Shown here in pieces: positions 24,765-33,007 of a DNA stretch of 64,000 nt. A model generated the notes under the pieces. That model worked only from the letters and a program-made list of their open reading frames with translations. It was not told the DNA's origin and did not search any database. A program made the translations under genes and the position numbers. The stretch lies in NCBI GenBank assembly GCA_965267485.1, contig OZ254080.1, forward strand, positions 2,604,001 to 2,668,000. Direction: 5' to 3'. How positions within the stretch are numbered: position 1 is the first letter of the stretch; each line of letters starts with the position of its first letter. The stretch comes from JANQJA01 sp965267485 (GTDB lineage: Bacteria > Pseudomonadota > Gammaproteobacteria > Pseudomonadales > Azotimanducaceae).

Positions 24765-25664
24765 GTGCACTACAGCCTCGAACTCGACAACGTCACGAAG
24801 TCCTTCGGGACGCACATGGCCGTGAAGGGAATCTCGGCCCGCATCCCCGAAGGCAGCATCTACGGATTCCTGGGGCCCAACGGCGCCGGCAAGACCACGA
24901 CGATCAGGATGATCATGAACATCCTGTACCCGGACTCCGGCGAACTGCGCGTGCTCGGCGGCAGCCCCGAGGCGGTCAAGGATCGGCTCGGCTACCTGCC
25001 GGAGGAGAAAGGGCTCTACAAGAAGATGAAGACGGCAGAGCTCGTCGCGTATTTCGGACGGCTCAAGGGCATGAAGGCAAGTGATGCGCGGGCCGAGGCG
25101 CGCCGGCTGCTCGAGGCGTTCGGCCTCGGTCACTGCATCGACCAGCGCTGCGATGCGCTCTCCAAGGGAATGGGCCAGAAGGTCCAGATCATCGCGACCC
25201 TCCTGCATGACCCTGAACTGGTGATTCTCGACGAGCCCTTCTCGGGTCTCGACCCGATCAACGTCGAGACCGTGCGCTCGGTGATCCTCGAGCTCAAACG
25301 ACGGGGGCGCACGGTCATCTTCTCGACCCACGTGATGGAGCAGGCGGAACAGATCTGCGATTCCATCCTGCTGATCCACAATGGCGACAAGATCCTCGAC
25401 GGAACGATTCGCGAGGTCAAACGCGCCGCGCAGCAGACGATCAAACTGGAGTACGACGGAACGCCGGTACGGCTGGACGAACTGCCCGGCGTCGAGCGCG
25501 TCAATGACATGGGCAAGGCGGCCGAACTTTCGCTCACGCCCGATGCCGACAGCCAGGCAATTCTGAGACAACTCGTCAGTTCGATGACGGTGACGTCGTT
25601 TTCGGTGAAGGAACCGTCGCTGCACGAGATCTTCGTGCGAAACGTCGGAGTCTCACCGGAATGA
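24765..25664 (+). CDS. ABC transporter ATP-binding protein (NatA/YhaQ-like)
   Basis: 299 aa, starting at GTG 24765, 14 bases after the reductase stop. Walker A is GPNGAGKTTTIR, the signature loop is LSKGMGQKVQ (variant of LSGGQ, common in this subfamily), Walker B is LVILDEPFSGLDPINVETVR and the H-loop is STHVMEQAEQ. The C-terminal 80 residues match DUF4162, found in exporters of the NatA/YhaQ group. It overlaps the permease gene by four bases (ATGA). Exported substrate unknown; relatives move Na+, drugs or peptides. Confidence 0.93.
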   Translation: MHYSLELDNVTKSFGTHMAVKGISARIPEGSIYGFLGPNGAGKTTTIRMIMNILYPDSGELRVLGGSPEAVKDRLGYLPEEKGLYKKMKTAELVAYFGRLKGMKASDARAEARRLLEAFGLGHCIDQRCDALSKGMGQKVQIIATLLHDPELVILDEPFSGLDPINVETVRSVILELKRRGRTVIFSTHVMEQAEQICDSILLIHNGDKILDGTIREVKRAAQQTIKLEYDGTPVRLDELPGVERVNDMGKAAELSLTPDADSQAILRQLVSSMTVTSFSVKEPSLHEIFVRNVGVSPE

Positions 25665-26938
25665 ATCGCGCGGCGCTGGTGGCACTCCGGGAACTCGTCG
25701 AGAACGTCCGGACCAAAGGCTTCTGGATCGGCATCATGATGCTGCCGATCATGATGGCAATGGTCGCCCTGCTGCCGATGCTCGTCGAGTCGACGCGGGA
25801 AGCAAAGCGCTTCACCGTCATCGACGAGTCCGGCTGGCTGCTGCAGGCGACGCAGGAGCGCATCACGGCGAATGGCCCGCAGGATCGATTTGAATACGTC
25901 CCGCTCGACGGGCGAGATCCCCAAGCGCTCAACGAGGCCATTGCCCGCGGCGACCTGTTCGCATACTTCGTCATCGGCAAGGAGCCGGTCGAATCGAACG
26001 ACGGCATGCGCTACGTCTCCAACAACCTCACCGATCGTGACCTGCTGTCGTGGTTCTCCAACCATGCCAGCAGCGAAGTCCGGGTGCGCAAGCTGCAGCG
26101 CGAAAACCTGACCGAGGAGGTCGCCAACTGGATTGGCCGGCCCGTCGAGTTCGAAGGCGTGCAGATCGCCGAGGGCGGTGTCGAGGAAGAAGTCGACACC
26201 CAGGACATCGTGCGTCAGTGGACGCCGGTTGCCTTTGTGTACCTGCTGTGGATCTCGATCCTCATCAACACACAAATGCTGCTGACCAACACGATCGAGG
26301 AAAAGTCCAACAAGCTTATCGAGGTGCTGCTGTCGTCCATCTCGCCGATCCAGCTCATGGCCGGCAAGATCCTCGGGATTGCAGCGACCGGCCTCGCCAT
26401 CATCATCGCCTGGTCGCTGATGGCCCTGTTCTTCTTCGTGCTGCTCCCGGACCTCGCCAACGTGGACATGCCGATCGACATCAGTGACATCATCTCGGAC
26501 CCGGTCTTCCTCGGCTCGTTCCTGGTGTACTTCATTCTCGGGTATCTGTTCTACGCTGCCCTGCTGGTCGGTCTCGGTTCCGTCTGCACGAATCTCAAGG
26601 ACGCCCAGAACCTGATGCTGCCGGTCCAGCTCGTGCAGATGATCCCGATCTTCATCATGGTCCCGATCGGCCAGGATCCGAACGGCATCCTCGCGAAGAC
26701 ACTCTCGTACATTCCTCCGCTGACGCCGTTCGTGATGATGAACCGCGCAGCGGCGCCGCCCACCCTGTTCGAATACGTCGTCACGACCGCACTGCTGATT
26801 GCATCGATCGCCGCGGCACTCTGGTTTGCTGCCAAGATCTTCCGCATCGGCATCCTGCTGACCGGCAAGCCGCCGAGCTTCCTCGAGATCATGCGCTGGT
26901 TCCGCACGCCGGTGACGAAGGTCAACGCTGCACCATGA
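25661..26938 (+). CDS. ABC-2 type exporter permease (NatB/YhaP-like)
   Basis: 425 aa. An N-terminal membrane segment (about residues 20-43: GFWIGIMMLPIMMAMVALLP) is followed by a 150-residue extracytoplasmic domain, then five further membrane segments from VAFVYLLWISILINTQMLLT onward. NTIEEKSNKLIEVLLSSISP is the conserved cytoplasmic loop of ABC-2 permeases that couples to the ATPase. It overlaps both neighbours by four bases, so the ATPase, permease and threonine ammonia-lyase are translated together. Confidence 0.92.
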   Translation: MNRAALVALRELVENVRTKGFWIGIMMLPIMMAMVALLPMLVESTREAKRFTVIDESGWLLQATQERITANGPQDRFEYVPLDGRDPQALNEAIARGDLFAYFVIGKEPVESNDGMRYVSNNLTDRDLLSWFSNHASSEVRVRKLQRENLTEEVANWIGRPVEFEGVQIAEGGVEEEVDTQDIVRQWTPVAFVYLLWISILINTQMLLTNTIEEKSNKLIEVLLSSISPIQLMAGKILGIAATGLAIIIAWSLMALFFFVLLPDLANVDMPIDISDIISDPVFLGSFLVYFILGYLFYAALLVGLGSVCTNLKDAQNLMLPVQLVQMIPIFIMVPIGQDPNGILAKTLSYIPPLTPFVMMNRAAAPPTLFEYVVTTALLIASIAAALWFAAKIFRIGILLTGKPPSFLEIMRWFRTPVTKVNAAP

Positions 26939-28155
26939 CCGGCGACGTCACCGCAGACAGCATTCGCGCCGCCTACGAGGGCATTCGGACGCATATCGTC
27001 AATCATCCGCTCCTGCATTCCAGAACGTTTTCGGCGATGAGCGGCTGCACAGCGCTGTTCAAGCTCGAGAATCTGCAGATGACCGGGTCGTTCAAGGAGC
27101 GCGGCGCCCTCAACCGCTTGCTGGAGCTCGGCCCTGCCGAGCGGGACTGCGGCGTGATCTGCGCCAGCGCCGGCAACCACGCCCAGGCCGTCGCCTATCA
27201 CGCACAACGGCTCGGCATCTCGGCCAAGATCGTGATGCCGAAGTACTCACCGCTGGTGAAAATCCGCTCGACCGAGCACTGGGGTGCCGACGTGATTCTC
27301 GAGGGTGAGAACTTCGATGAGGCCTATGCCCATTCACAGCAGCTCGCGCGCGAGGAACAGCGGACCTACCTGCATCCGTTCGATGATGAGCGCGTCATCG
27401 AGGGCCAGGGCACGATCGGTCTCGAAATCCTCGAGTCGGCCCAGGGACCGGATATCGACACGGTACTGGTGCCCGTCGGCGGCGGCGGCCTGATCGCCGG
27501 CGTGGCCACCTATATCAAGGAAACGCGGCCCGAGGTGCGCGTTGTCGGCGTCGAGGAGACCAACTGCAACGGCATGTCGCAGTCCCGCCTGCAGGGCAGC
27601 GTGGTCGAATTGCCGCCAGCGCCCATCATCGCGGACGGCATCGGCGTTCGAAAGGTTTCTGCGCGAAACCTCGACACGGTCGCCCGATATGTCGATGACA
27701 TCGTCACGGTCACGTCCGACGAGATTGCCAACGCCATCATGCTGATGCTCGAGATCGAGAAAGTCGTCATCGAGGGTGCGGCCGCAGTAACACTTGCCGC
27801 CCTCATCAATCAGCGGGTGCCCGGTATCGAGGGCCAGACCGTTGTCTCCGTGATCAGCGGCGGCAACATCGACGTCAATCTGCTTTCCCGAATCATCAAC
27901 CGCGGCCTGACCTTCGACGGCCGCGTGACGAAAATCGACACGGTCATCATGGACAAGCCGGGCGCGCTGGAACGGCTGCTGGGCACCTTCCGGGAATCAG
28001 GCGCGAACGTGCTGGAAGTCGCGCATCACCGGTTCTCGGGGGACGCGCCGATCGGACAGATCTCCGTCTCGATCACCGCCGAGACACGCAATCCGGAGCA
28101 CATTGAGGATCTGCGCGCGTTGCTCGAATCGCGCGGGTATGAGATGCGGCGATAG
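26935..28155 (+). CDS. Threonine ammonia-lyase (threonine dehydratase) with C-terminal ACT domain
   Basis: 406 aa. PLP lysine in LQMTGSFKERGALNRLLELG, CASAGNHAQAVAYHAQRLG, phosphate-binding glycine loop VPVGGGGLIAGVATYIKE and ISGGNIDVNLLSRIINRGL. A single ACT-type regulatory domain (VIMDKPGALERLLGTFRESG) follows. It converts L-threonine (and serine) to 2-oxobutanoate and ammonia. Single-ACT enzymes of this length differ from the two-ACT IlvA of E. coli and can be biosynthetic or catabolic. Overlap of ATGA with the permease gene is odd for this enzyme and hints that the exporter may deal with an amino acid or related metabolite. Confidence 0.93.
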   Translation: MTGDVTADSIRAAYEGIRTHIVNHPLLHSRTFSAMSGCTALFKLENLQMTGSFKERGALNRLLELGPAERDCGVICASAGNHAQAVAYHAQRLGISAKIVMPKYSPLVKIRSTEHWGADVILEGENFDEAYAHSQQLAREEQRTYLHPFDDERVIEGQGTIGLEILESAQGPDIDTVLVPVGGGGLIAGVATYIKETRPEVRVVGVEETNCNGMSQSRLQGSVVELPPAPIIADGIGVRKVSARNLDTVARYVDDIVTVTSDEIANAIMLMLEIEKVVIEGAAAVTLAALINQRVPGIEGQTVVSVISGGNIDVNLLSRIINRGLTFDGRVTKIDTVIMDKPGALERLLGTFRESGANVLEVAHHRFSGDAPIGQISVSITAETRNPEHIEDLRALLESRGYEMRR

Positions 28156-28158
28156 GCC

Positions 28159-28788
28159 CTAGGGCGACGAGACGATGAACCGGATCTTGCCGAACTGAAC
28201 GACGTCGCTGTCTTTCAGCGTGACCTCGTCCTCGATCTTTTCGGCGTTGACATAGGTCCCGTTCACCGAGCCCAGATCGCGCAGCACCAGATTCGGGCCC
28301 AGCGGTTCGACCTCGGCATGCTTGCGCGAAAGCGCCGGTTCCAGAATGGAGATGTCGCATTCGAGGGCCCGCCCGATCTCGATGCGATCCGTCACCGGAA
28401 TCACCTGCCCTTTCTCGGGGCCGGAATCTGCCACCAGGGACCAGCAGCCTGCGCCCGCCTCGAGCAGCGCCGTTCCGGACAGAACGAGCGTCTTGGATTC
28501 CGCCGCGTCCTCGACGACTTCGAGCTCAACGCCGCCGATATTGATGACGTCGCCCACCGACAGCGGCGTCGTTTCCATGATCCGGGCGCCGTTCACCAGC
28601 GTGCCGGTTTTGGTCTTGACGTCAGTAATCGAGACGCTGTCGCCCTCGACCCGCACGTCGGCGTGAAACCCGTTGACGCCATCGGCGTCGATCACGATAT
28701 CGTTTGCCTCGCCCTTGCCAATCGTCTTGCCGGGCGATTCCAGCACGACCGCGTCACTGCGACCGTCCCTGAACTGGATTTTCAACAT
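28159..28788 (-). CDS. Protein with two FHA (phosphothreonine-binding) domains
   Basis: 209 aa from the ATG at 28788 (MLKIQFRDGRSDAVVLESPG); the open frame continues upstream into the lepB region but is not coding there. The first FHA domain is a weak one (KTIGKGEANDIVIDADGVNG, FHADVRV, TGTLVNGARI); the second is canonical (IEIGRALECDISILEPALSR KHAEVE in two pieces, LRDLGSVNGTYVNAEKI). No kinase or secretion domain is present. FHA proteins read Ser/Thr phosphorylation, but no kinase gene is in the window. A good promoter (28815-28842) precedes it. Confidence 0.9.
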   Translation of the reverse strand: MLKIQFRDGRSDAVVLESPGKTIGKGEANDIVIDADGVNGFHADVRVEGDSVSITDVKTKTGTLVNGARIMETTPLSVGDVINIGGVELEVVEDAAESKTLVLSGTALLEAGAGCWSLVADSGPEKGQVIPVTDRIEIGRALECDISILEPALSRKHAEVEPLGPNLVLRDLGSVNGTYVNAEKIEDEVTLKDSDVVQFGKIRFIVSSP

Positions 28789-28814
28789 CGGTGTGGGGTT
28801 CCTTTTTTCGGACA

Positions 28815-28842
28815 ATTGTACAGCAGCCGGGCCGGCAGTAAA
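28815..28842 (-). promoter_or_regulatory. Sigma70-type promoter for the FHA gene
   Basis: On the minus strand TTTACT (28842-28837) and TACAAT (28820-28815) are separated by 16 bases, 26 bases before the ATG at 28788, with AAAAAAGGAA as ribosome-binding region. The gap is shared with the divergent lepB start at 28852. Confidence 0.5.
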
Positions 28843-28851
28843 CTTGATCAC

Positions 28852-29544
28852 GTGAGTGCCAGACAACACCTCAACGCCTTCTGGGAAGAGTGGCGCACGC
28901 TGATCATCTTTCTGGTGGTGATGGTCCTGTTTCGCTCGGCGATCGCCGACTGGAACCAGGTCCCTTCGGGCTCCATGCAACCCACGATTCTCGAGGGTGA
29001 CCGCGTGGTGGTGAACAAGCTCGCCTACGACCTGAAGGTCCCGTTCACGAGCTGGCACCTGGCGGAATGGGGCGACCCGAGCCGCGGCGAGATCGTGACC
29101 TTCTATTCCCCCCGCGACGAGAAGCTGCTGATCAAGCGTGTCATCGGTGTGCCCGGTGACATCGTGAAGATGCGGAACAACCAGATCTACGTCAACGATG
29201 ATCCGGCGCACTACAGCACCCTGGACGAAAGCATTGTCGAGGAACTCGACGTCTACCAGCGGCGACATCACCATTTCTTCTACGAGCAGATCGACGACGC
29301 CACCTATCCGGTAATGCTGAGACCTGCCCTGCCGAACAACAACAACAGCTTCGGCCCCATCGAGATTCCCGAGGGCAAATACCTGATGCTGGGTGACAAT
29401 CGGGACAACAGCGCCGACTCGCGCCTGATCGGCCTCATCGATCGCGACCGGATCACCGGGCGCGCCCATACCGTGGCGTTTTCAGTGGACTACGACCAGT
29501 ATTATCTGCCGCGCCCCAACCGCTTTATTCACCCGTTGGACTAG
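28852..29544 (+). CDS. lepB: Signal peptidase I
   Basis: 230 aa, starting at GTG 28852. One N-terminal membrane helix (TLIIFLVVMVLFRSAIADW) is followed by box B with the catalytic Ser, VPSGSMQPTILEGDRV, box D with the catalytic Lys, KRVIGVPGDIVKMRNNQIYV (K at the start), and box E, MLGDNRDNSADSR. This is the minimal one-helix type, shorter than E. coli LepB. It cleaves signal peptides of exported proteins at the periplasmic face. The last 20 bases overlap the end of the convergent small membrane-protein gene. Confidence 0.94.
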   Translation: MSARQHLNAFWEEWRTLIIFLVVMVLFRSAIADWNQVPSGSMQPTILEGDRVVVNKLAYDLKVPFTSWHLAEWGDPSRGEIVTFYSPRDEKLLIKRVIGVPGDIVKMRNNQIYVNDDPAHYSTLDESIVEELDVYQRRHHHFFYEQIDDATYPVMLRPALPNNNNSFGPIEIPEGKYLMLGDNRDNSADSRLIGLIDRDRITGRAHTVAFSVDYDQYYLPRPNRFIHPLD

Positions 29545-29857
29545 TCCCGGACGGCGTCCCGGACGACGTCCGGGACGGCGATTCTGGCGACGACTCGACA
29601 GCGCGTTCGACGCGCTCTGCCCCATCGGCATCATCAAGCTTGCCGAGCATACCGGGCTGCCGGCGCCGGATCAGACGTACGCCGAGCGACATCACGAGCC
29701 CGATACCCATCATCGCGAACACGAAAACAAAGGAAAGGACGAACAGGACCCAGACCACCTCGGTGTCGACATCGAAGTACTGAACCGCGACCCAGACGAA
29801 CAGCCCGGCAAACAGGCTGCCCGAAAGGAAACGCCGAAACAGGGGGTCGGTGAAAAT
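29525..29857 (-). CDS. Small two-TM membrane protein, probable ATT start
   Basis: 110 aa if read from ATT at 29857, or 77 aa from GTG at 29758. The frame directly after the TAG of the FKBP gene encodes FRRFLSGSLFAGLFVWVAVQ and then VWVLFVLSFVFVFAMMGIGL, two well-formed membrane helices, followed by the basic turn RLIRRRQPG and a Ser/Pro/Thr-rich tail. The first helix would be lost with the GTG start. ATT is preceded by GAGGT with 7 bases between, a proper ribosome-binding spacing, and there is no ATG, GTG or TTG in the first helix. ATT starts are rare but known (infC). Family not recognised. It lies immediately downstream of the FKBP gene on the same strand. Confidence 0.6.
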   Translation of the reverse strand: MFTDPLFRRFLSGSLFAGLFVWVAVQYFDVDTEVVWVLFVLSFVFVFAMMGIGLVMSLGVRLIRRRQPGMLGKLDDADGAERVERAVESSPESPSRTSSGTPSGTSPTGE

Positions 29858-30562
29858 CTAGAGTACCTCGAGGAGTTCCACGTCGAAGACCAGGACGGCG
29901 TTCGGCGGAATACCGCGGTTGCCGCCGGGGCCATAGGCGAGGTCAGACGGGATGAAGAGCCGCATCTTGCCGCCCTCCTTCATCAGTTGCAGGCCTTCAG
30001 TCCAGCCGGCGATGACCTGATTCAGGCCGAATTCTGCGGGCTCGCCGCGCGCATAGGAGCTGTCGAAGACCTCGCCGTTGATCAGCCGGCCCTCGTAGTG
30101 CACGCGAACCTGGCTGTCGACCGTCGGGCTGTCGCCGCTGCCCGGCTCCAGCACCTGATACTGGAGACCGGTGTCCGTCGTCATCACGCCATCCTTGCCG
30201 GCGTTCTCGGCAAGAAATGCCTCGCCCGTGCTCCGGTTCTGCTCGGCCAGCTGTGCCTGTGCGGCCTGGGCCTCTTCTTCCATACGCTGCCGCACGGCCT
30301 GGATCTCGGCGATGATCGCCTGCTGCTGGCCTTCGGTGAGTGCCGGCGGCTGGTCGCCCATGGAATCGCGCATCCCCTGCATCAGCCGCTCGATGTCAAC
30401 GTCGGTATGGCCGTCACGCTTCAGCATGTTTCCAAAGGAGTAGCCAAAGAAGTACCCCATGTCAGCCTTGAGATCGTCACCGGCCGCCTCCTCACCGGAC
30501 GCGAGGCTCGATACCATCGCAAGAGTAGCTGCTAATACACTGATAATAATGGGGTTTTTCAT
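29858..30562 (-). CDS. FkpA/Mip-type periplasmic FKBP peptidyl-prolyl isomerase
   Basis: 234 aa from ATG 30562 (MKNPIIISVLAATLAMVSSL, a signal peptide). The N-terminal domain, about residues 25-110, is the helical dimerisation domain of the Mip family (YFFGYSFGNMLKRDG, QAIIAEIQAVRQRMEEEAQA). The catalytic FKBP domain has TGLQYQVLEPGSGDSPTVDS, VRVHYEGRLINGEVFDSSY, VIAGWTEGLQLMKEGGKMRL and FIPSDLAYGPGGNRGIPPNA. It should assist folding of outer-membrane and periplasmic proteins. It is divergent from prc, with about 130 bases between the starts. Confidence 0.93.
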   Translation of the reverse strand: MKNPIIISVLAATLAMVSSLASGEEAAGDDLKADMGYFFGYSFGNMLKRDGHTDVDIERLMQGMRDSMGDQPPALTEGQQQAIIAEIQAVRQRMEEEAQAAQAQLAEQNRSTGEAFLAENAGKDGVMTTDTGLQYQVLEPGSGDSPTVDSQVRVHYEGRLINGEVFDSSYARGEPAEFGLNQVIAGWTEGLQLMKEGGKMRLFIPSDLAYGPGGNRGIPPNAVLVFDVELLEVL

Positions 30563-30690
30563 AAAAAACTGCCTTTGGATGACGCGAGGCCGCACATTAT
30601 CGCACAGGCGTTGTCCTATAAGCTAAATCCTTGATTCGCCGTCCAGAGCACTACTAAACTAGTTTCGTGCCAAGAGGTAACCAGCTCCCT

Positions 30691-33000
30691 ATGAAACCTG
30701 TTCGTCATTTTCTGACGACGGCCCTTTTCCTCGCCGTCGCCACCTCACCCGCTTACGCCACCGTCACCGCCGGCGAAGCGGAAGAACCGATCGCACCGTC
30801 GCTCCTCGAGCCGTTGCCGGTTCACGACAACACCACGCGCAACATCGTCGATGCCCTCGCGTCACGCCACTACGTGTCCACGTCGCTCGACGACGAGCTG
30901 TCGGCCAAGATCTACGAGGCCTACCTTGACGATCTCGACCCGAGCCGCAGCTATCTGCTGGCTTCGGATGTCGACGAGTTCAGCCAGTACCGCAAGAGCT
31001 TCGACAACCTGCTCCGGCGTGGCGACGTCGGGCCAGCGTTCGAAATCTTCAATCGCTACCACCTTCGCGTCGTCGACCGGTTCGAATGGATCATCGCGAT
31101 GCTCGAGGAAGGCGTCGACCAGTTCGATTTCACGATCGACGAGGATCTCGAACTCGACCGCGATGACACGCCCTGGGCTTCCTCCGTCGAGGAACTCGAT
31201 GATCTCTGGCGCAAGCGCGTGAAGCACGCGGCGCTGAACCTCAGGCTGGCCGACAAGGAGCCGGACGCGATTCAGGAACTGCTGCTGAAGCGCTACAAGA
31301 ATCGGCTGAACCGCACGCTGCAGACGAACAGCGAGGACGTGTACCAGCTCTACATGAACTCGTTCACGCGGACCTATGACCCGCACACGCAGTACTTCTC
31401 GCCACGCACCAGCGAGAACTTCAACATCAATATGAGCCTCTCGCTCGAGGGCATTGGTGCGGTGCTCCAGCGGGAAGACGAATTCACCAAGGTGGTGAGC
31501 ATCGTGCCCGCCGGCCCGGCCGAAAAGTCCGGCCAGCTGTTCCCCGACGACAAGATCATTGCCGTTGGCCAGGGTGACGACGGCGAAATGGTTGACGTGG
31601 TCGGCTGGCGCCTCGACGAGGTCGTTCAGCTCATTCGCGGCAAGAAAGATACCGTGGTTCGCCTCGACGTCATTCCCGCGGGCGTCGCCGACTCGTCGCA
31701 GTCGCGCACCATCGCCATTACGCGCAATACCGTGAAGCTCGAGGAACAGAGCGCGCATTCGGAAATCATCGAGGTCGAGCAGTTCGGCTCGACCCACAAG
31801 ATCGGCGTGATCGAGATCCCGACGTTCTATATCGACTTCAAGGCTTACCAGCAGGGTGATCGCAACTTCAAGAGCACGACCCGCGACGTCGCCCGCCTGC
31901 TCGACGAACTGATCGAGGCCGAGGTGGATGGCGTGGTTATCGACCTGCGCGACAACGGCGGCGGCTCACTGCAGGAGGCCCGCACACTCACCGGCCTGTT
32001 CATCGATCGCGGGCCCACGGTCCAGATCCGCAGCAAGAGCAACCGCGTGGATATTCTGAACGATCGCGATATCCGCACGTTCTACGACGGCCCGCTGGCC
32101 GTGCTGGTCAACCGCCTGAGCGCGTCGGCGTCGGAGATCTTTGCCGGCGCCATTCAGGACTATGAGCGCGGCATCATCATCGGCAGCCAGACGTTCGGCA
32201 AAGGCACCGTACAGTCGCTGCTGCCGCTCAACCGCGGCCAGCTCAAGCTGACCCAGGCCAAGTTCTACCGCATCAGCGGTGAGTCGACGCAGCACAAGGG
32301 CATCGTGCCCGACATTCTCTATCCGTCCGACTACGACCCCGACTCGATCGGCGAAAGCTCGCTGGAAGATCCCCTTCCCTGGGATCGCATCCAGCCGACC
32401 GGCTATCGCGTTGCCGACGACATCACGCCGCTGCTGCCCGAGCTCCGCGACATGCATGAGAGCCGGGTCGCCGTCGATCCCGAATTCGATTACCTGCGCG
32501 AGGCCATCGCCTACCGTCGCCAGCGCGCGGAGGAAACCCGCATTACGCTGAATGAGCAGAAGCGCATTGCCCGCAAGGAAGCCGACGAGGCGTTCTGGCT
32601 CGCGCTCGAGAACAAGAAGCGCGCTGCACAGGGCCTTGATGCCATCGCGTCTCTCGAGGAACTGAACGCCGACCGGGAGCCGGCACTGGCTTCGGCGAGA
32701 ACGCCTGCCCCGGGCATTACCTCCGCGGACGAGACTGGCCAGGATGGTCGCAGCGAGGGCAATGGTGAGGATGGCAACGCGAGCGGAGATTCGACAGAAG
32801 CATCAATGACCGGCAATGAGATGGCCGGTGTCGTCGAGATGAACACCGATGGCGCGACGAACGACGCTGAGGAAGCCGCGACGCCAAAGGCACCTGATGA
32901 CCCTGACGCCTACCTCGTGGAATCCAGCCACATCCTGCTCGACTACATCTCGCTGCAGAAGCGTACGGCTGCCAAGAAGGCACAGGCCGGCCAGATCTGA
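30691..33000 (+). CDS. prc: Carboxy-terminal processing protease Prc (Tsp)
   Basis: 769 aa from ATG 30691; an in-frame GTG at 30667 lacks a ribosome-binding site. Signal peptide MKPVRHFLTTALFLAVATSP..YA. The N-terminal Prc domain (LDDLDPSRSYLLASDVDEF, YDPHTQYFSPRTSENFNINM) is followed by a PDZ domain around SIVPAGPAEKSGQLFPDDKI, and the S41 core with VVIDLRDNGGGSLQEA, catalytic Ser in NRLSASASEIFAGAIQDYER and Lys in FGKGTVQSLLPLNRGQ. Near the C terminus an insert of about 60 residues rich in Gly, Asn, Asp, Ser and Glu precedes YLVESSHILLDYISL. Prc trims C termini of periplasmic proteins and controls peptidoglycan hydrolases. Confidence 0.95.
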   Translation: MKPVRHFLTTALFLAVATSPAYATVTAGEAEEPIAPSLLEPLPVHDNTTRNIVDALASRHYVSTSLDDELSAKIYEAYLDDLDPSRSYLLASDVDEFSQYRKSFDNLLRRGDVGPAFEIFNRYHLRVVDRFEWIIAMLEEGVDQFDFTIDEDLELDRDDTPWASSVEELDDLWRKRVKHAALNLRLADKEPDAIQELLLKRYKNRLNRTLQTNSEDVYQLYMNSFTRTYDPHTQYFSPRTSENFNINMSLSLEGIGAVLQREDEFTKVVSIVPAGPAEKSGQLFPDDKIIAVGQGDDGEMVDVVGWRLDEVVQLIRGKKDTVVRLDVIPAGVADSSQSRTIAITRNTVKLEEQSAHSEIIEVEQFGSTHKIGVIEIPTFYIDFKAYQQGDRNFKSTTRDVARLLDELIEAEVDGVVIDLRDNGGGSLQEARTLTGLFIDRGPTVQIRSKSNRVDILNDRDIRTFYDGPLAVLVNRLSASASEIFAGAIQDYERGIIIGSQTFGKGTVQSLLPLNRGQLKLTQAKFYRISGESTQHKGIVPDILYPSDYDPDSIGESSLEDPLPWDRIQPTGYRVADDITPLLPELRDMHESRVAVDPEFDYLREAIAYRRQRAEETRITLNEQKRIARKEADEAFWLALENKKRAAQGLDAIASLEELNADREPALASARTPAPGITSADETGQDGRSEGNGEDGNASGDSTEASMTGNEMAGVVEMNTDGATNDAEEAATPKAPDDPDAYLVESSHILLDYISLQKRTAAKKAQAGQI

Positions 33001-33007
33001 ACCCCGT

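Noticed and set aside
29540..29580. Short direct repeats of CCGGACG near the lepB end
   Set aside because: They encode the Ser/Thr/Pro-rich tail of the small membrane protein and look like ordinary low complexity, not a mobile or CRISPR repeat.
29710..29934. Alternative small frame on the minus strand over the end of the FKBP gene
   Set aside because: The product is Ser/Arg/Cys-rich without helices, whereas the other frame has two clean membrane segments.
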